From Streptococcus mitis (GTDB lineage Bacteria; Bacillota; Bacilli; Lactobacillales; Streptococcaceae): DNA of 64,000 nucleotides. The notes below the pieces were generated by a model, which saw only the letters and a list, made by a program, of their open reading frames with translations, was not told where the DNA came from and did no database searches. Each line of letters opens with the position of its first letter. Position 1 is the stretch's first letter. The DNA lies in the NCBI RefSeq assembly GCF_009496155.1, contig NZ_WIJP01000003.1, forward strand, positions 1-64,000, read 5' to 3'. This document shows, piece by piece, positions 1 through 8,573 of this stretch. Position numbers and translations under genes: made by a program.

Positions 1-639
1 CCAGGAGATAAGATTACAGGTAAGGTTCTTGTACGTTATCCAGATGGCTCAACGGAAGAAATCCCAGTCACTGTAACAGTAGGTGAACAAGATAAAGATG
101 ATTACACACCGAAGTATGAAGATGGCACTGGCAAACCAGGCTCTAAGGTTGAAATTCCATTAACAGAAGAGAATGGTAAGAAGATTCCAGATGGTACAAC
201 CTTCGAAAGTGATCAACCAGGCGTTATCGACGTAGATAAAGATGGCAAAGTCACTGTTACAATTCCAGAAGAATCAAACCCAGGAGATAAGATCACAGGT
301 AAGATTACAGTAACTTATCCAGATGGCTCAACGGAAGAAATCCCAGTCACTGTAACAGTAGGTGAACAAGATAAAGATATCTACACACCGAAGTATGAAG
401 ATGGCAATGGCAAACCAGGTTCTAAGGTTGAAATTCCATTAACAGAAGAGAATGGTAAGAAGATTCCAGATGGAACCACCTTCGAAAGTGATCAACCAGG
501 CGTTATCGACGTAGATAAAGATGGCAAAGTCACTGTTACAATTCCAGAAGGAGCAAAACCAGGAGATAAGATCACAGGTAAGATTACAGTAACTTATCCA
601 GATGGCTCAACGGAAGAAATCCCAGTCACTGTAACAGTT
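1..639 (+). repeat. Tandem 279-bp Rib-domain coding repeats
   Basis: Two full units (1-279, 280-558) and the first part of a third (559-639) are nearly identical at DNA level. They differ at only a few places, for example AAAGATGATTAC against AAAGATATCTAC and GAATCAAAC against GGAGCAAAA. The array continues leftwards beyond the window. Such uniformity suggests recent unit duplication or gene conversion. Confidence 0.93.
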
Positions 640-819
640 ACTTCGAATGCAAATTATGAAGATACTAAGACTACTATGGATAATGGAGATAAATCAAATG
701 ATTCTCAAAATGTATTGCCAAATACAGGAACAGAATCAAATGCGACTCTTGCATCTCTAGGACTTCTTGGTATGCTAGGTGGTCTCGGACTTGTAGCTCG
801 CAAGAAAAAAGAAGACTAA
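1..819 (+). CDS. LPXTG-anchored surface protein with Rib-type repeats, C-terminal part
   Basis: This is the C-terminal 272 codons of a cell-wall-anchored surface protein whose start lies outside the window. The frame is open from base 1. Nearly identical 279-bp (93-residue) repeats begin at 1 and 280, and a partial third begins at 559. Each carries the YPDGSTEEIPVTVTV signature of Rib/alpha-like repeats. A short linker rich in Thr, Asn and Asp follows, then the sortase motif LPNTG (about residues 240-244), a hydrophobic stretch rich in Gly and Leu, and a RKKKED tail, which is the standard sorting signal. Such proteins are adhesins or surface spacers whose length varies by repeat recombination. 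The ligand is unknown. The family assignment is firm, but the full domain layout cannot be seen. Confidence 0.93.
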   Translation, partial: PGDKITGKVLVRYPDGSTEEIPVTVTVGEQDKDDYTPKYEDGTGKPGSKVEIPLTEENGKKIPDGTTFESDQPGVIDVDKDGKVTVTIPEESNPGDKITGKITVTYPDGSTEEIPVTVTVGEQDKDIYTPKYEDGNGKPGSKVEIPLTEENGKKIPDGTTFESDQPGVIDVDKDGKVTVTIPEGAKPGDKITGKITVTYPDGSTEEIPVTVTVTSNANYEDTKTTMDNGDKSNDSQNVLPNTGTESNATLASLGLLGMLGGLGLVARKKKED

Positions 820-922
820 AAATTTAGTCAAATGAACATTCATTCTTTTGTATTGTAAAGATAAACTAGATTGTTTCTGGGAATCGTATTCGTCATAAAA
901 TACAAAAAATGTTTAGATAAAG

Positions 923-976
923 AAAGCGAACAATGCTAGGATTTTGTTAAACGGAATTCTAAGTATTGTTCGCTTT
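923..976 (+). terminator. Inverted repeat, possible terminator of the surface protein gene
   Basis: AAAGCGAACAAT (923-934) pairs perfectly with ATTGTTCGCTTT (964-975) across a 29-nt loop, and the pairing extends to 15 bp with one mismatch. Only four T residues follow and the loop is long, so it is a weak terminator candidate. It abuts the hemW promoter. Confidence 0.45.
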
Positions 977-978
977 TG

Positions 979-987
979 TGGTATAAT
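979..987 (+). promoter_or_regulatory. Extended -10 promoter of hemW (leaderless)
   Basis: TGGTATAAT at 979-987 is a perfect extended -10. No convincing -35 is seen. The hemW ATG is at 994, seven bases past the -10, where transcription would start, and no Shine-Dalgarno sequence precedes it. This predicts a leaderless mRNA. Confidence 0.7.
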
Positions 988-993
988 AAGACT

Positions 994-2124
994 ATGCAGA
1001 AGAAACCAACGTCAGCCTATGTGCACATCCCGTTTTGTACCCAGATTTGTTATTATTGTGACTTTTCAAAGGTCTTTATAAAAAATCAGCCAGTCGACAG
1101 CTATTTGGAGCATCTGTTGGAAGAGTTTCGTTCTTATGATATTCAAAAGTTGCGAACTCTCTATATCGGTGGCGGGACACCAACAGCCCTGTCAGCTCCG
1201 CAACTGGAGGTGTTATTGAATGGCTTGACTAAAAACTTGGACTTGTCTGCCTTGGAGGAGTTGACTATTGAGGCAAATCCAGGCGACTTGGATGCGGATA
1301 AGATAGCCGTTTTGAAAAACTCGGCTGTCAATCGTGTTTCGCTAGGTGTGCAAACCTTTGATGACAAGATGCTGAAAAAGATTGGGCGCAGTCATTTGGA
1401 GAAGGATATTTATGAAAATATTGACCGCCTGAAACTGGCTGGTTTTGACAATATCTCTATTGATTTGATTTATGCACTGCCTGGTCAGAGCATGGAGCAG
1501 GTCAAGGAAAATGTGGCTAAGGCCATTGGACTGGATATTCCCCATATGAGTTTGTATAGTTTGATTTTGGAAAACCACACGGTCTTTATGAACCGTATGC
1601 GACGAGGGAAATTGCCTCTGCCTAAGGAGGAACTGGAGGCTGAGATGTTTGAGTACATCATCGCAGAGCTGGAGCGAGCTGGTTTTGAGCATTATGAGAT
1701 TTCCAATTTCTCCAAACCTGGTTTTGAAAGTCGTCACAATCTCATGTACTGGGACAATGCTGAATACTATGGCATCGGTGCTGGGGCATCTGGTTATGTT
1801 AATGGAGTGCGCTATAAAAACCACGGTCCGATTCGCCATTATCTTAATGCGGTTGAGGAAGGCAATGCGCGTTTCACAGAAGAACACCTGAGTCAAAAAG
1901 AGCAAATGGAAGAAGAAATGTTCCTGGGCCTTCGCAAGAAATCAGGAGTCTCCATGGCGCGATTTAAGGAAAAATTTGGACGATCTTTCGATGGACTTTA
2001 TGGAGAAATTGTCAGAGATTTGGTTCAACAAGGTCTCATGCAAATAGAGGGTGACCGAGTGCGCATGACAAAAAGAGGTCTCTTTTTGGGAGACACTGTA
2101 GCAGAACGATTTATTTTGGAGTAG
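994..2124 (+). CDS. hemW: HemW-type radical SAM protein (formerly annotated as HemN)
   Basis: This is a radical SAM protein of the HemN/HemW family, about 376 aa. The iron-sulfur motif CTQICYYC (C15, C19, C22 counted from the ATG at 994) is followed by the GGGTP motif that contacts SAM. Streptococci usually lack de novo haem synthesis, so HemW (haem chaperone) fits better than coproporphyrinogen oxidase; this is inference from the family. An in-frame TTG at 976 lies upstream of the -10 and would fall outside the transcript, so ATG 994 is preferred. It is first of four closely spaced genes, with one base between its stop and the thioesterase start. Confidence 0.9.
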   Translation: MQKKPTSAYVHIPFCTQICYYCDFSKVFIKNQPVDSYLEHLLEEFRSYDIQKLRTLYIGGGTPTALSAPQLEVLLNGLTKNLDLSALEELTIEANPGDLDADKIAVLKNSAVNRVSLGVQTFDDKMLKKIGRSHLEKDIYENIDRLKLAGFDNISIDLIYALPGQSMEQVKENVAKAIGLDIPHMSLYSLILENHTVFMNRMRRGKLPLPKEELEAEMFEYIIAELERAGFEHYEISNFSKPGFESRHNLMYWDNAEYYGIGAGASGYVNGVRYKNHGPIRHYLNAVEEGNARFTEEHLSQKEQMEEEMFLGLRKKSGVSMARFKEKFGRSFDGLYGEIVRDLVQQGLMQIEGDRVRMTKRGLFLGDTVAERFILE

Positions 2125-2125
2125 A

Positions 2126-2866
2126 ATGATGGGCTTAACTTATCAAATGAAAATGAAAATTCCTTTTGATATGGCTGATATGAACGGTCATATCAAACTT
2201 CCAGATGTGATTTTGCTATCCCTACAAGTTTCAGGGATGCAGTCCATTGAACTAGGAGTTAGTGATAAGACTATTTTAGAAGAGCATAATCTGGTCTGGA
2301 TTATCACAGACTATGATATTGAGGTGGTTCGTTTGCCTCATTTTGCGGAAGAAATCACCATCGAAACGGAAGCCTTGAGCTACAATCGACTCTTTTGCTA
2401 CCGTCGCTTTACCATTTATGATGAAGCGGGGCAGGAGCTCATTCACATGATGGCGACCTTTGTTCTCATGGACCGAGATAGTCGAAAAGTCCATACTGTC
2501 GAACCTGAGATTGTGGCTCCGTATCAGTCTGATTTTGATAAAAAGCTTATCCGTGGGCCAAAGTATGAGTCCTTGAACGAACCAATCAGCAAGGAGTACC
2601 ATGTCCGTTTTTATGATTTAGATATGAATGGTCATGTCAATAACAGTAAATACTTGGATTGGATTTTTGAAGTCATGGGAGCTGATTTTTTGACCCAGTA
2701 TATTCCCAAGAAAATCAACCTCAAGTATGTCAAGGAAGTTCGACCAGGTGGGGTGATTACATCGGCTGTTGAACGGACTGAACTGGAAAGCAAGCATGAG
2801 ATTACAAGCGACGGGGCTACCAATGCCCAAGCTATCATCACTTGGCAAGAAATGAAGAAGGATTAG
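2126..2866 (+). CDS. Acyl-ACP thioesterase
   Basis: A cytoplasmic hydrolase of the FatA/FatB-like acyl-ACP thioesterase family, 246 aa, releasing fatty acids from acyl carrier protein. It has two hot-dog halves. The first contains DMNGHIKLPD near residue 18. The second contains DLDMNGHVNNSKYLDW near residue 170, which carries the Asn/His pair typical of the catalytic half. Two ATG codons stand in tandem at 2126 and 2129 and either could start it. It sits one base after hemW and ten bases before the HAD phosphatase gene, so it is co-transcribed. The role of a thioesterase in a streptococcus (chain release or membrane lipid adjustment) is inference. Confidence 0.88.
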   Translation: MMGLTYQMKMKIPFDMADMNGHIKLPDVILLSLQVSGMQSIELGVSDKTILEEHNLVWIITDYDIEVVRLPHFAEEITIETEALSYNRLFCYRRFTIYDEAGQELIHMMATFVLMDRDSRKVHTVEPEIVAPYQSDFDKKLIRGPKYESLNEPISKEYHVRFYDLDMNGHVNNSKYLDWIFEVMGADFLTQYIPKKINLKYVKEVRPGGVITSAVERTELESKHEITSDGATNAQAIITWQEMKKD

Positions 2867-2876
2867 GGAGAAATAG

Positions 2877-3650
2877 ATGAAATATAAAGGCTATTTAATT
2901 GATTTAGACGGAACCATTTATAAGGGGAAAGATCGAATTCCAGCAGGAGAGGCTTTTGTCCATGAATTGCAAAATCGGGACATCCCCTATCTTTTTGTGA
3001 CCAACAATACAACTCGTACTCCAGAGAGTGTTCAGGAGATGTTGGCTCAGAATTTTAATATCGATACGCCCCTGTCGACTGTCTACACAGCAACTTTGGC
3101 GACTATCGATTATATGAATGACTTAGGGCTTGAAAAGACCGTCTATGTCATCGGAGAAGCAGGGCTCAAGGAAGCCATCAAGAAGGCTGGATATGTTGAA
3201 GACAAGGAGAATCCTGCCTATGTGGTAGTAGGTCTGGACTGGCAAGTCGACTATGAAAAGTTTGCGACAGCAACTCTTGCTATCCAAAAGGGAGCTCATT
3301 TTATCGGAACCAATCCTGACCTCAACATCCCGACAGAACGCGGTCTTTTGCCTGGTGCTGGTTCACTAATCACGCTTCTTGAAGTAGCAACACGTGTGAA
3401 GCCTGTTTATATTGGGAAACCAAATGCCATCATTATGGACAAGGCGGTTGAGCACTTAGGTTTGGGACGTGAAGAATTAATCATGGTTGGGGACAATTAC
3501 CTGACTGATATTCGAGCAGGGATTGACAATGGTATTCCAACGCTCTTGGTGACAACAGGTTTTACCAAGGCAGAAGAAGTAGCAGACCTGCCAATCACAC
3601 CGACACATGTGGTTTCTAGCCTTGCGGAGTGGGATTTTGATGAAAACTAA
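2877..3650 (+). CDS. NagD-like HAD-superfamily (IIA) phosphatase
   Basis: A 257-aa cytoplasmic phosphatase of HAD subfamily IIA. Motif I is DLDGT (residues 9-13, with D9 as nucleophile and D11 as acid/base). Motif II is TNNTTRTP near residue 43, and the late [10 protein letters not shown] near residue 203 binds Mg2+. Relatives dephosphorylate nucleotides or sugar phosphates; the substrate here is not visible. Its last codons overlap the start of the next gene (ATG at 3640), which indicates translational coupling. Confidence 0.88.
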   Translation: MKYKGYLIDLDGTIYKGKDRIPAGEAFVHELQNRDIPYLFVTNNTTRTPESVQEMLAQNFNIDTPLSTVYTATLATIDYMNDLGLEKTVYVIGEAGLKEAIKKAGYVEDKENPAYVVVGLDWQVDYEKFATATLAIQKGAHFIGTNPDLNIPTERGLLPGAGSLITLLEVATRVKPVYIGKPNAIIMDKAVEHLGLGREELIMVGDNYLTDIRAGIDNGIPTLLVTTGFTKAEEVADLPITPTHVVSSLAEWDFDEN

Positions 3651-4257
3651 ACTGACCTTTTGGAGCTCTATGCTCTTTCTCCTCTCCCTCTCAATCCTTT
3701 TGATCATTTATCTGGCTTGGATTGTTTATCCGCTGGAAATCAAGTGGTTAAGTTTAACGGATCGGGTCTATTTAAAACCAGAAACCATTCAATACAATTT
3801 TCACATCTTGATGAATTATCTGACCAATCCTTTTAATCAGGTCTTGCAGATGCCTGATTTTCGTTCGTCAGTAGCCGGTCTTCATCATTTTGCGGTGGTT
3901 AAGAACCTCTTTCACTTGGTTCAGCTAGTTGCTCTAGTGACACTGCCAAGTTTCTATTTCTTTGTCAAAGGGATTGTGAAAAAGGGCTTCTTGTCTCTAT
4001 TTAGTAAAGGGCTTTTGGTTCTAGTGGTTTTACCTTTACTGATTGGGCTTGGGGGAGTTTTGATTGGTTTTGACCAGTTCTTTACTCTTTTCCATCAAAT
4101 TCTCTTTGTGGGAGATGATACCTGGCTTTTTGACCCAGCTAAGGATCCAGTGATTCTGATTTTGCCAGAGACCTTCTTCCTCCATGCCTTCCTCCTCTTT
4201 TTCGCCCTCTATGAAAGCTTCTTTGGTTTTCTATACCTGAAAAGTCGCAAGCAGTAA
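3640..4257 (+). CDS. TIGR01906-type integral membrane protein
   Basis: A 205-aa membrane protein of the uncharacterised TIGR01906 family, common in lactic acid bacteria. I chose the ATG at 3640, where [12 protein letters not shown] leads straight into the first membrane segment; an upstream in-frame ATG at 3607 lies deep inside the phosphatase gene. Hydrophobic segments lie at about residues 8-28, 98-112, 122-142 and 180-198. Between the first and second is a 70-residue polar, probably extracytoplasmic, region. It ends the hemW operon. Its function is unknown. Confidence 0.8.
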   Translation: MKTKLTFWSSMLFLLSLSILLIIYLAWIVYPLEIKWLSLTDRVYLKPETIQYNFHILMNYLTNPFNQVLQMPDFRSSVAGLHHFAVVKNLFHLVQLVALVTLPSFYFFVKGIVKKGFLSLFSKGLLVLVVLPLLIGLGGVLIGFDQFFTLFHQILFVGDDTWLFDPAKDPVILILPETFFLHAFLLFFALYESFFGFLYLKSRKQ

Positions 4258-4317
4258 TACTAAGGGTGTTCTTATTTTGAATAAATAAGTTAGGTATGTG
4301 ATTCGAAACTATCGTTA

Positions 4318-4424
4318 ATACTCAATGAAAATCAAAGAGCAAACTAGGAAACTAGCCGCAGGCTGTACTTGAGTACGGCAAGGCGACGTTGACGCGGTTT
4401 GAATTTGATTTTCGAAGAGTATAA
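4318..4424 (-). repeat. BOX element (boxC-boxA, no boxB)
   Basis: It starts with the boxC end ATACTCAATGAAAATCAAAG and finishes with the boxA end TTCGAAGAGTATAA. It includes CGGCAAGGCGACGTTGACGC, close to the core used for BOX-PCR. The central boxB modules are absent. BOX elements are small non-coding repeats of the pneumococcus/mitis group, thought to be mobilised in trans and able to fold as RNA. Confidence 0.9.
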
Positions 4425-4470
4425 GAGTGAATTAACTAAATTACAATTGCGTCAATCGTTCGCGAACAGT

Positions 4471-4500
4471 CTATTTTTCTTGAAAAATAGGCTTTTTTTT
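4471..4500 (+). terminator. Rho-independent terminator after the hemW operon
   Basis: CTATTTTTC and GAAAAATAG (4471-4490) form a perfect stem with a tiny loop, followed by GC and eight T residues. Confidence 0.75.
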
Positions 4501-4511
4501 CTAAAAATCCC

Positions 4512-4540
4512 TAGTCAAGCGCTTTATTTTTGTGTATAAT
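4512..4540 (+). promoter_or_regulatory. Sigma-A promoter of the spx operon
   Basis: The -35 TAGTCA (4512-4517) and -10 TATAAT (4535-4540) are 17 bp apart. A TG at 4532-4533 precedes the -10 by one base, which makes it an extended -10. The Spx ATG follows at 4575. Confidence 0.7.
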
Positions 4541-4574
4541 AGAAATAGCAAAGTATAGATAAGAAGAGAAAAGC

Positions 4575-4976
4575 ATGATTACACTATTTCTATCACCGAG
4601 CTGTACATCATGTCGTAAGGCGAAGGCCTGGTTAGAAAAACATAAGGTTCCCTTTGTGGAACACAATATTATGACCAGCCCTTTAACAAGAAAAGAATTG
4701 CAACATATCCTTTCCTTGACCGAAAATGGTACTGATGACATCATTTCAACTCGTTCAAAAATTTTTCAAAAATTGAATATTGATGTAGAGAGTATTTCGG
4801 TATCGGAATTGCTTCATTTGATTGAGCAGTATCCTAGTCTTTTGCGTCGTCCAATTATTATTGATGCCAAACGCATGCAAATCGGTTTTAATGAAGATGA
4901 GATTCGAGCTTTTCTCCCTCGTAGTTACCGTAAGCAAGAACTAAAAGAAGCAAGAATGAGAGCTGGTATTAGTTAA
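4575..4976 (+). CDS. spx: Spx/ArsC-family redox-responsive regulator
   Basis: A 133-aa Spx-type protein with a thioredoxin-like fold that binds the C-terminal domain of the RNA polymerase alpha subunit and redirects transcription under thiol stress. The redox switch CTSC is at residues 10-13. The LLRRPIII motif near residue 90 is diagnostic for Spx. Length matches the family (about 130). Streptococci carry two Spx paralogues, and I cannot tell which one this is. It has its own promoter and leads a four-gene operon, with its stop overlapping the ATG of the UPF0223 gene by one base. Confidence 0.88.
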   Translation: MITLFLSPSCTSCRKAKAWLEKHKVPFVEHNIMTSPLTRKELQHILSLTENGTDDIISTRSKIFQKLNIDVESISVSELLHLIEQYPSLLRRPIIIDAKRMQIGFNEDEIRAFLPRSYRKQELKEARMRAGIS

Positions 4977-5254
4977 TGAACAAACAGTATAGTTACCCAC
5001 TAGATTTGTCGTGGAGCACTGAAGAACTTGCTTCAGTGCTTTCTTTTTTTAATGATGTTGAAGCTGCCTATGAAAGCAAGGTAGAGGCTAAAAAGTTACT
5101 GGACTCCTATAAGGGATTCAAGTCTGTCGTGCCAAGTAAGAGCGAAGAAAAACGTTTGGGACGAGAATTTGAAACAGTGAGTGGTTATTCGCTTTATCGA
5201 GCAGTTCAGACTGCCAAGGAAAAAGGGGAAGGGAAGATTTCTCTTGGAAAGTAA
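4976..5254 (+). CDS. UPF0223 family protein
   Basis: A 92-aa cytoplasmic protein of the UPF0223 family (YktA-like in Bacillus), function unknown. It begins [15 protein letters not shown] and has a predicted helical body with a [15 protein letters not shown] segment near residues 61-75. Its ATG overlaps the spx stop by one base, and its last codons overlap the start of the phosphatase gene. This suggests coupled translation of the whole cluster. Confidence 0.88.
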   Translation: MNKQYSYPLDLSWSTEELASVLSFFNDVEAAYESKVEAKKLLDSYKGFKSVVPSKSEEKRLGREFETVSGYSLYRAVQTAKEKGEGKISLGK

Positions 5255-6017
5255 ATTTGAATTTGCTAAAGAGCTTGTTAAGAAGGCGGGTCAGTATATC
5301 CTTGACCATATGCAGGAAGATTTGTGTGTTGAGACTAAGACCTCTCCAACAGATTTGGTGACCAAACTGGACAAGGAAGTTCAGGAACTTTTGGTTGGTG
5401 AAATTCTATCCCGTTATCCTGAGGATAAGATTTGTGCTGAAGAAGGTTGTCTGCGAGCTTCGGTTCAAGAAGGAAAGGTTTGGGTCATTGATCCCATTGA
5501 TGGTACCAGTAACTTTGTAGCCCAGCAAGAAGATTTTGCTGTTATGATGGCTTATTTTGAAAATGGTCGGGGACAGTTTGGTCTGATTTATGATGTGGTC
5601 AAAGGGGATTGTTATCACGGGGGTGGTAAGTTTCCAGTTTGTCTAAATGATAAGCCCCTAGCTCCTTTTAAAGCAAAACCACTTGGAGATTTTCTCATTG
5701 CAGGGAATAGTGGCATGCTAGAAACCAATGAATGGGGGCTGGCTGATTTGAGTCGAGCGGTACTAGGTGTACGTGTCTATGGAAGTGCGGCCATCAGTTT
5801 TGCCAAGATTTTATCAGGGCGTTTGTTGACCTATGTTACTTATCTGCAACCATGGGATTATGCTGCCGCTAGTATTTTAGGAGAAGGTCTGGGATATCGG
5901 GTGGTGACCCTATCTGGTGAAGCTCCTGATTTTCAAACCAGACAGCCGGTCATGATGGTGCCTCTTGAGATGCAGGAGGAGATTCAGTCCTATATTTACG
6001 AAAGGAAAAGAACTTAA
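5244..6017 (+). CDS. Inositol-monophosphatase-family protein
   Basis: A 257-aa Mg2+-dependent phosphatase of the IMPase/FIG superfamily. Metal-binding motifs are visible as EEG near residue 71, [12 protein letters not shown] near residue 81 and the C-terminal [16 protein letters not shown] placed the start at TTG 5244: it gives [11 protein letters not shown], has GGGAAG (5231-5236) at good distance, and overlaps the UPF0223 stop. The longer frame to 5181 runs inside that gene. The substrate may be a sugar phosphate, inositol phosphate or 3'-phosphonucleotide; the sequence does not decide. It lies directly before rsmF. Confidence 0.85.
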   Translation: MESKFEFAKELVKKAGQYILDHMQEDLCVETKTSPTDLVTKLDKEVQELLVGEILSRYPEDKICAEEGCLRASVQEGKVWVIDPIDGTSNFVAQQEDFAVMMAYFENGRGQFGLIYDVVKGDCYHGGGKFPVCLNDKPLAPFKAKPLGDFLIAGNSGMLETNEWGLADLSRAVLGVRVYGSAAISFAKILSGRLLTYVTYLQPWDYAAASILGEGLGYRVVTLSGEAPDFQTRQPVMMVPLEMQEEIQSYIYERKRT

Positions 6018-7322
6018 ATGCAATTTCCAGAAGGATTTGTTGAAAAATATGAAGAGATACTAGGAGATGAGGCAAGAGATTTTCTTGCCTCTTTTGAGGA
6101 GGAAGCGGTTTCGGCCTTTCGGGTCAATCCTTTAAAAGAAGCGCCAGTTTCCTTTCTTGATGCCATTCCTCAAACTCCTTGGGGTCACTATGGTAAGGTT
6201 TCAGGTAAATCGCCTGAGCATGCTACTGGTTTGGTTTATTCGCAAGAACCTGCTGCTCAGATGGTTGCTCAGGTAGCTCAGCCCAGTCCTGGTATGAAAG
6301 TCTTGGATTTGGCTGCTGCACCGGGTGGAAAATCAACTCAGCTGGCAGCTTATCTAGCAGGAGAGGGTCTCCTTGTTTCCAATGAAATTTCAAGCAAACG
6401 GGCTAAGATTTTAGTAGAAAACATGGAGCGCTTTGGAGCGACAAATGTCGTGGTGACCAATGAATCTGCCGACCGTTTGGCCAAGGTTTTTAAAGGCTAT
6501 TTTGACCTCATTGTCCTAGATGCCCCTTGCTCTGGTGAAGGGATGTTCCGTAAGCAACCAGATGCTATGGACTATTGGAGCTTAGATTATCCAAGTCAAT
6601 GTGCTAGTTTGCAAAGAGAAATTCTAGCAGATGCAGTGACCATGCTTGCAGAAGGTGGTCGTTTGGTTTATTCAACCTGTACTTGGGCACCCGAGGAAAA
6701 CGAAGAGATCGTCAATTGGCTACTGGAAGAGTATGATTTTGATTTGTTGCCAATAGAGCATATCAATGGAATGGTAGCTGGAATTGACCTGCCAGAAACG
6801 GCTCGGATGTATCCTCATCATTTTAAGGGAGAGGGGCAGTTTGTCGCTCATTTACAATTTAAAGGTGACAATCCAGCACCTAAATTTAAGGCAAGTAAGA
6901 GCAATCTCAGCCGAGAACAAGTTGCCTTGTGGCAGGAATTTGCCCAAAAACATTTGAAAATCAATCTAAGGGGAATCTTGCAGACTTTTGGTGACCAACT
7001 CTATCTCTTGCCAGAACTCTTGCCAGATTTAGGGAAGCTCAAGATTGCTAGGAATGGCCTGCATCTGGGCACCTTTAAGAAGAAACGCTTTGAACCTAGT
7101 TTTGCTCTTGGTCTAACCTTGAAACCGAGTCAGGTCAAGCAGTCCGTTGAAATTGACCAAGAAGCGTTTGTAAAGTATGTGGCTGGAGAAACCGTTCAGC
7201 TGGCGGAAAGTCTGCCAAATGGTTGGTACCAAGTTTTGGTTCAAGGAAATGGTTTGGGCTTTGCTAAGGTGACTGGAAATGTTTTGAAAAATTATTTTCC
7301 CAAAGGCCTTAGATTCAAGTGA
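6018..7322 (+). CDS. rsmF: RsmF-type rRNA (cytosine-5-)-methyltransferase
   Basis: A 434-aa NOL1/NOP2/Sun-family RNA m5C methyltransferase. The SAM-binding motif LDLAAAPGGKSTQLAAYL lies near residue 97. The two catalytic cysteines are in DAPCSGEGMF (near residue 172) and STCTWAPEENE (near residue 220). The C-terminal third (from about residue 285) matches the RsmF-specific extension with a PUA-like end. The ATG directly follows the previous stop (TAAATG). The target is probably 16S rRNA, inferred from the family. Confidence 0.87.
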   Translation: MQFPEGFVEKYEEILGDEARDFLASFEEEAVSAFRVNPLKEAPVSFLDAIPQTPWGHYGKVSGKSPEHATGLVYSQEPAAQMVAQVAQPSPGMKVLDLAAAPGGKSTQLAAYLAGEGLLVSNEISSKRAKILVENMERFGATNVVVTNESADRLAKVFKGYFDLIVLDAPCSGEGMFRKQPDAMDYWSLDYPSQCASLQREILADAVTMLAEGGRLVYSTCTWAPEENEEIVNWLLEEYDFDLLPIEHINGMVAGIDLPETARMYPHHFKGEGQFVAHLQFKGDNPAPKFKASKSNLSREQVALWQEFAQKHLKINLRGILQTFGDQLYLLPELLPDLGKLKIARNGLHLGTFKKKRFEPSFALGLTLKPSQVKQSVEIDQEAFVKYVAGETVQLAESLPNGWYQVLVQGNGLGFAKVTGNVLKNYFPKGLRFK

Positions 7323-7694
7323 AAATGCTAGTCAAAGTAGCTTGTCTATGTTATAGTGGAAGTATGGATTTTTTTCAAATTGTCTTTCATTTTAAGTCAA
7401 AATTGGTGGAGAAGGTAACTAAGCAAATTTCTAGTTAAACCAAGCTAATACTCTTCGAAAATCTCTTCAAACCGCGTCAACGTCGCCTTGCCGTATATAT
7501 GTGACTGACTTCGTCAGTCTTATCTACAACCTCAAAGCGGTGCTTTGAGCAGCCTGCGGCTAGTTTCCTAGTTTGTTCTTTGATTTTCATTGAGTATAAG
7601 AACTTTAGTTGGCTCCCAATTTTCAAAAGAAAAACATAAATAAATAGTTGAAAAAAATTCACAGCATTCACCATTATTTTCAAGGAGAAAAACA
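7323..7694. other. Intergenic region with BOX element before pstS
   Basis: It holds a full BOX element (7448-7599) and about 95 bases of AT-rich sequence before pstS. TTCACA (7658-7663) and TTCACC (7667-7672) form a short direct repeat in the pstS leader that could be a response-regulator site, but this is weak. I see no clear terminator for rsmF. A 24-codon ORF (7364-7438) has poor translation signals. Confidence 0.6.
7448..7599 (+). repeat. BOX element (boxA-boxB-boxC)
   Basis: It begins with the boxA end ATACTCTTCGAAAATCTCTT and includes CGTCGCCTTGCCGTA. A boxB module follows (GACTGACTTCGTCAGTC and AACCTCAAAGCGGTGCTTTG). It ends in boxC (CTGCGGCTAGTTTCCTAG through TTCATTGAGTATAA). It is a complete single-B element on the plus strand. 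Confidence 0.93.
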
Positions 7695-8573
7695 GTGAAA
7701 AAAAGGAAAAAACTCGCTCTATCCCTCGCAGCTCTTTTGCTAGCAGGTTCTTTGGCGGGATGTGCTAGCTGGATTGATCGTGGAGAATCCATGACTGCTG
7801 TTGGCTCAACGGCTCTTCAGCCTTTGGTCGAAGCAGCAGCAGATGAATTTGGCTCTATGCACGTTGGAAAAACAGTCAACGTCCAAGGTGGAGGATCTGG
7901 TACAGGTCTGTCTCAGGTTCAATCTGGAGCCGTTGATGTAGGAAATTCAGACGTATTTGCCGAGGAAAAAGACGGTATCAACGCTTCAGCCCTAGTGGAT
8001 CACAAGGTTGCAGTAGCAGGCTTGGCAGTCATTGTAAATAAGGAAGTTGATGTTGAAAATCTGACAACTGAACAACTCCGTAGCATCTTTACAGGTCAAG
8101 TGACCAACTGGAAAGAAGTCGGTGGGAAAGACCTAGCCATTTCTATTATCAACCGCGCGGCAAGTTCTGGTTCACGTGCAACCTTTGATAGTGTTATCAT
8201 GGATGGCCAATCTGCCATGCAGAGTCAAGAACAGGATTCAAATGGGATGGTCAAAAACATTGTTTCCCAGACACCAGGAGCCATTTCTTACTTAGCCTTT
8301 GCCTATGTGGATGACTCGGTTAAACGCATGAAGTTGAATGGCTATGAGCCGATTGCAGAAAATGTTACAACGAATAACTGGCCTTTGTGGTCTTATGAAC
8401 ACATGTACACCCTAGGTCAACCAAATGAATTGGTGGCAGAATTCCTCAACTTTGTCCTCTCTGATGAAGCGCAAAGCGGAATCGTTAAGGGAATGGGTTA
8501 TATTTCTGTTAAGGAAATGAAGGTTGAAAAAGATGCTGTAGGAACGGTGACAGCACTAGAAGGGAGTCAATAA
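7695..8573 (+). CDS. pstS: Phosphate-binding lipoprotein PstS
   Basis: The extracellular phosphate receptor of a PstSCAB importer, 292 aa. It starts at GTG 7695 after AAGGAG. The N-terminus is a lipoprotein signal: a KKRKK cluster, a hydrophobic core, and lipobox LAGC with C23 as the lipidated residue. The ligand-binding segments GSTALQP (near residue 36) and SGSRATFD (near residue 155) are typical of PstS. It is the first gene of a compact operon; its stop overlaps the pstC start by one base. Regulation by a phosphate-responsive two-component system is expected but not shown. Confidence 0.94.
   Translation: MKKRKKLALSLAALLLAGSLAGCASWIDRGESMTAVGSTALQPLVEAAADEFGSMHVGKTVNVQGGGSGTGLSQVQSGAVDVGNSDVFAEEKDGINASALVDHKVAVAGLAVIVNKEVDVENLTTEQLRSIFTGQVTNWKEVGGKDLAISIINRAASSGSRATFDSVIMDGQSAMQSQEQDSNGMVKNIVSQTPGAISYLAFAYVDDSVKRMKLNGYEPIAENVTTNNWPLWSYEHMYTLGQPNELVAEFLNFVLSDEAQSGIVKGMGYISVKEMKVEKDAVGTVTALEGSQ

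Larger units (their letters stand above)
4258..4574. other. Intergenic region with BOX element, terminator and spx promoter
   Basis: These 317 bases hold a short BOX element (4318-4424), a strong hairpin with a T-run (4471-4500) and the promoter of the spx operon (4512-4540). I see no gene here. Confidence 0.8.

Noticed and set aside
1342..1905. 187-codon minus-strand ORF inside hemW
   Set aside because: It is antisense to a well-supported conserved gene and its peptide has no recognisable features.
3607..3639. Longer N-terminus for the TIGR01906 membrane protein
   Set aside because: The extra codons lie inside the phosphatase gene, have no ribosome site and precede a normal start at 3640.
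7364..7438. 24-codon ORF between rsmF and the BOX element
   Set aside because: GGAAG is only one base from the ATG, no promoter is convincing, and the peptide looks like no known small protein.
7658..7672. Pho-box-like direct repeat before pstS
   Set aside because: The two TTCACA/TTCACC units are only nine bases apart and the site is very near the ribosome site; too weak to call.
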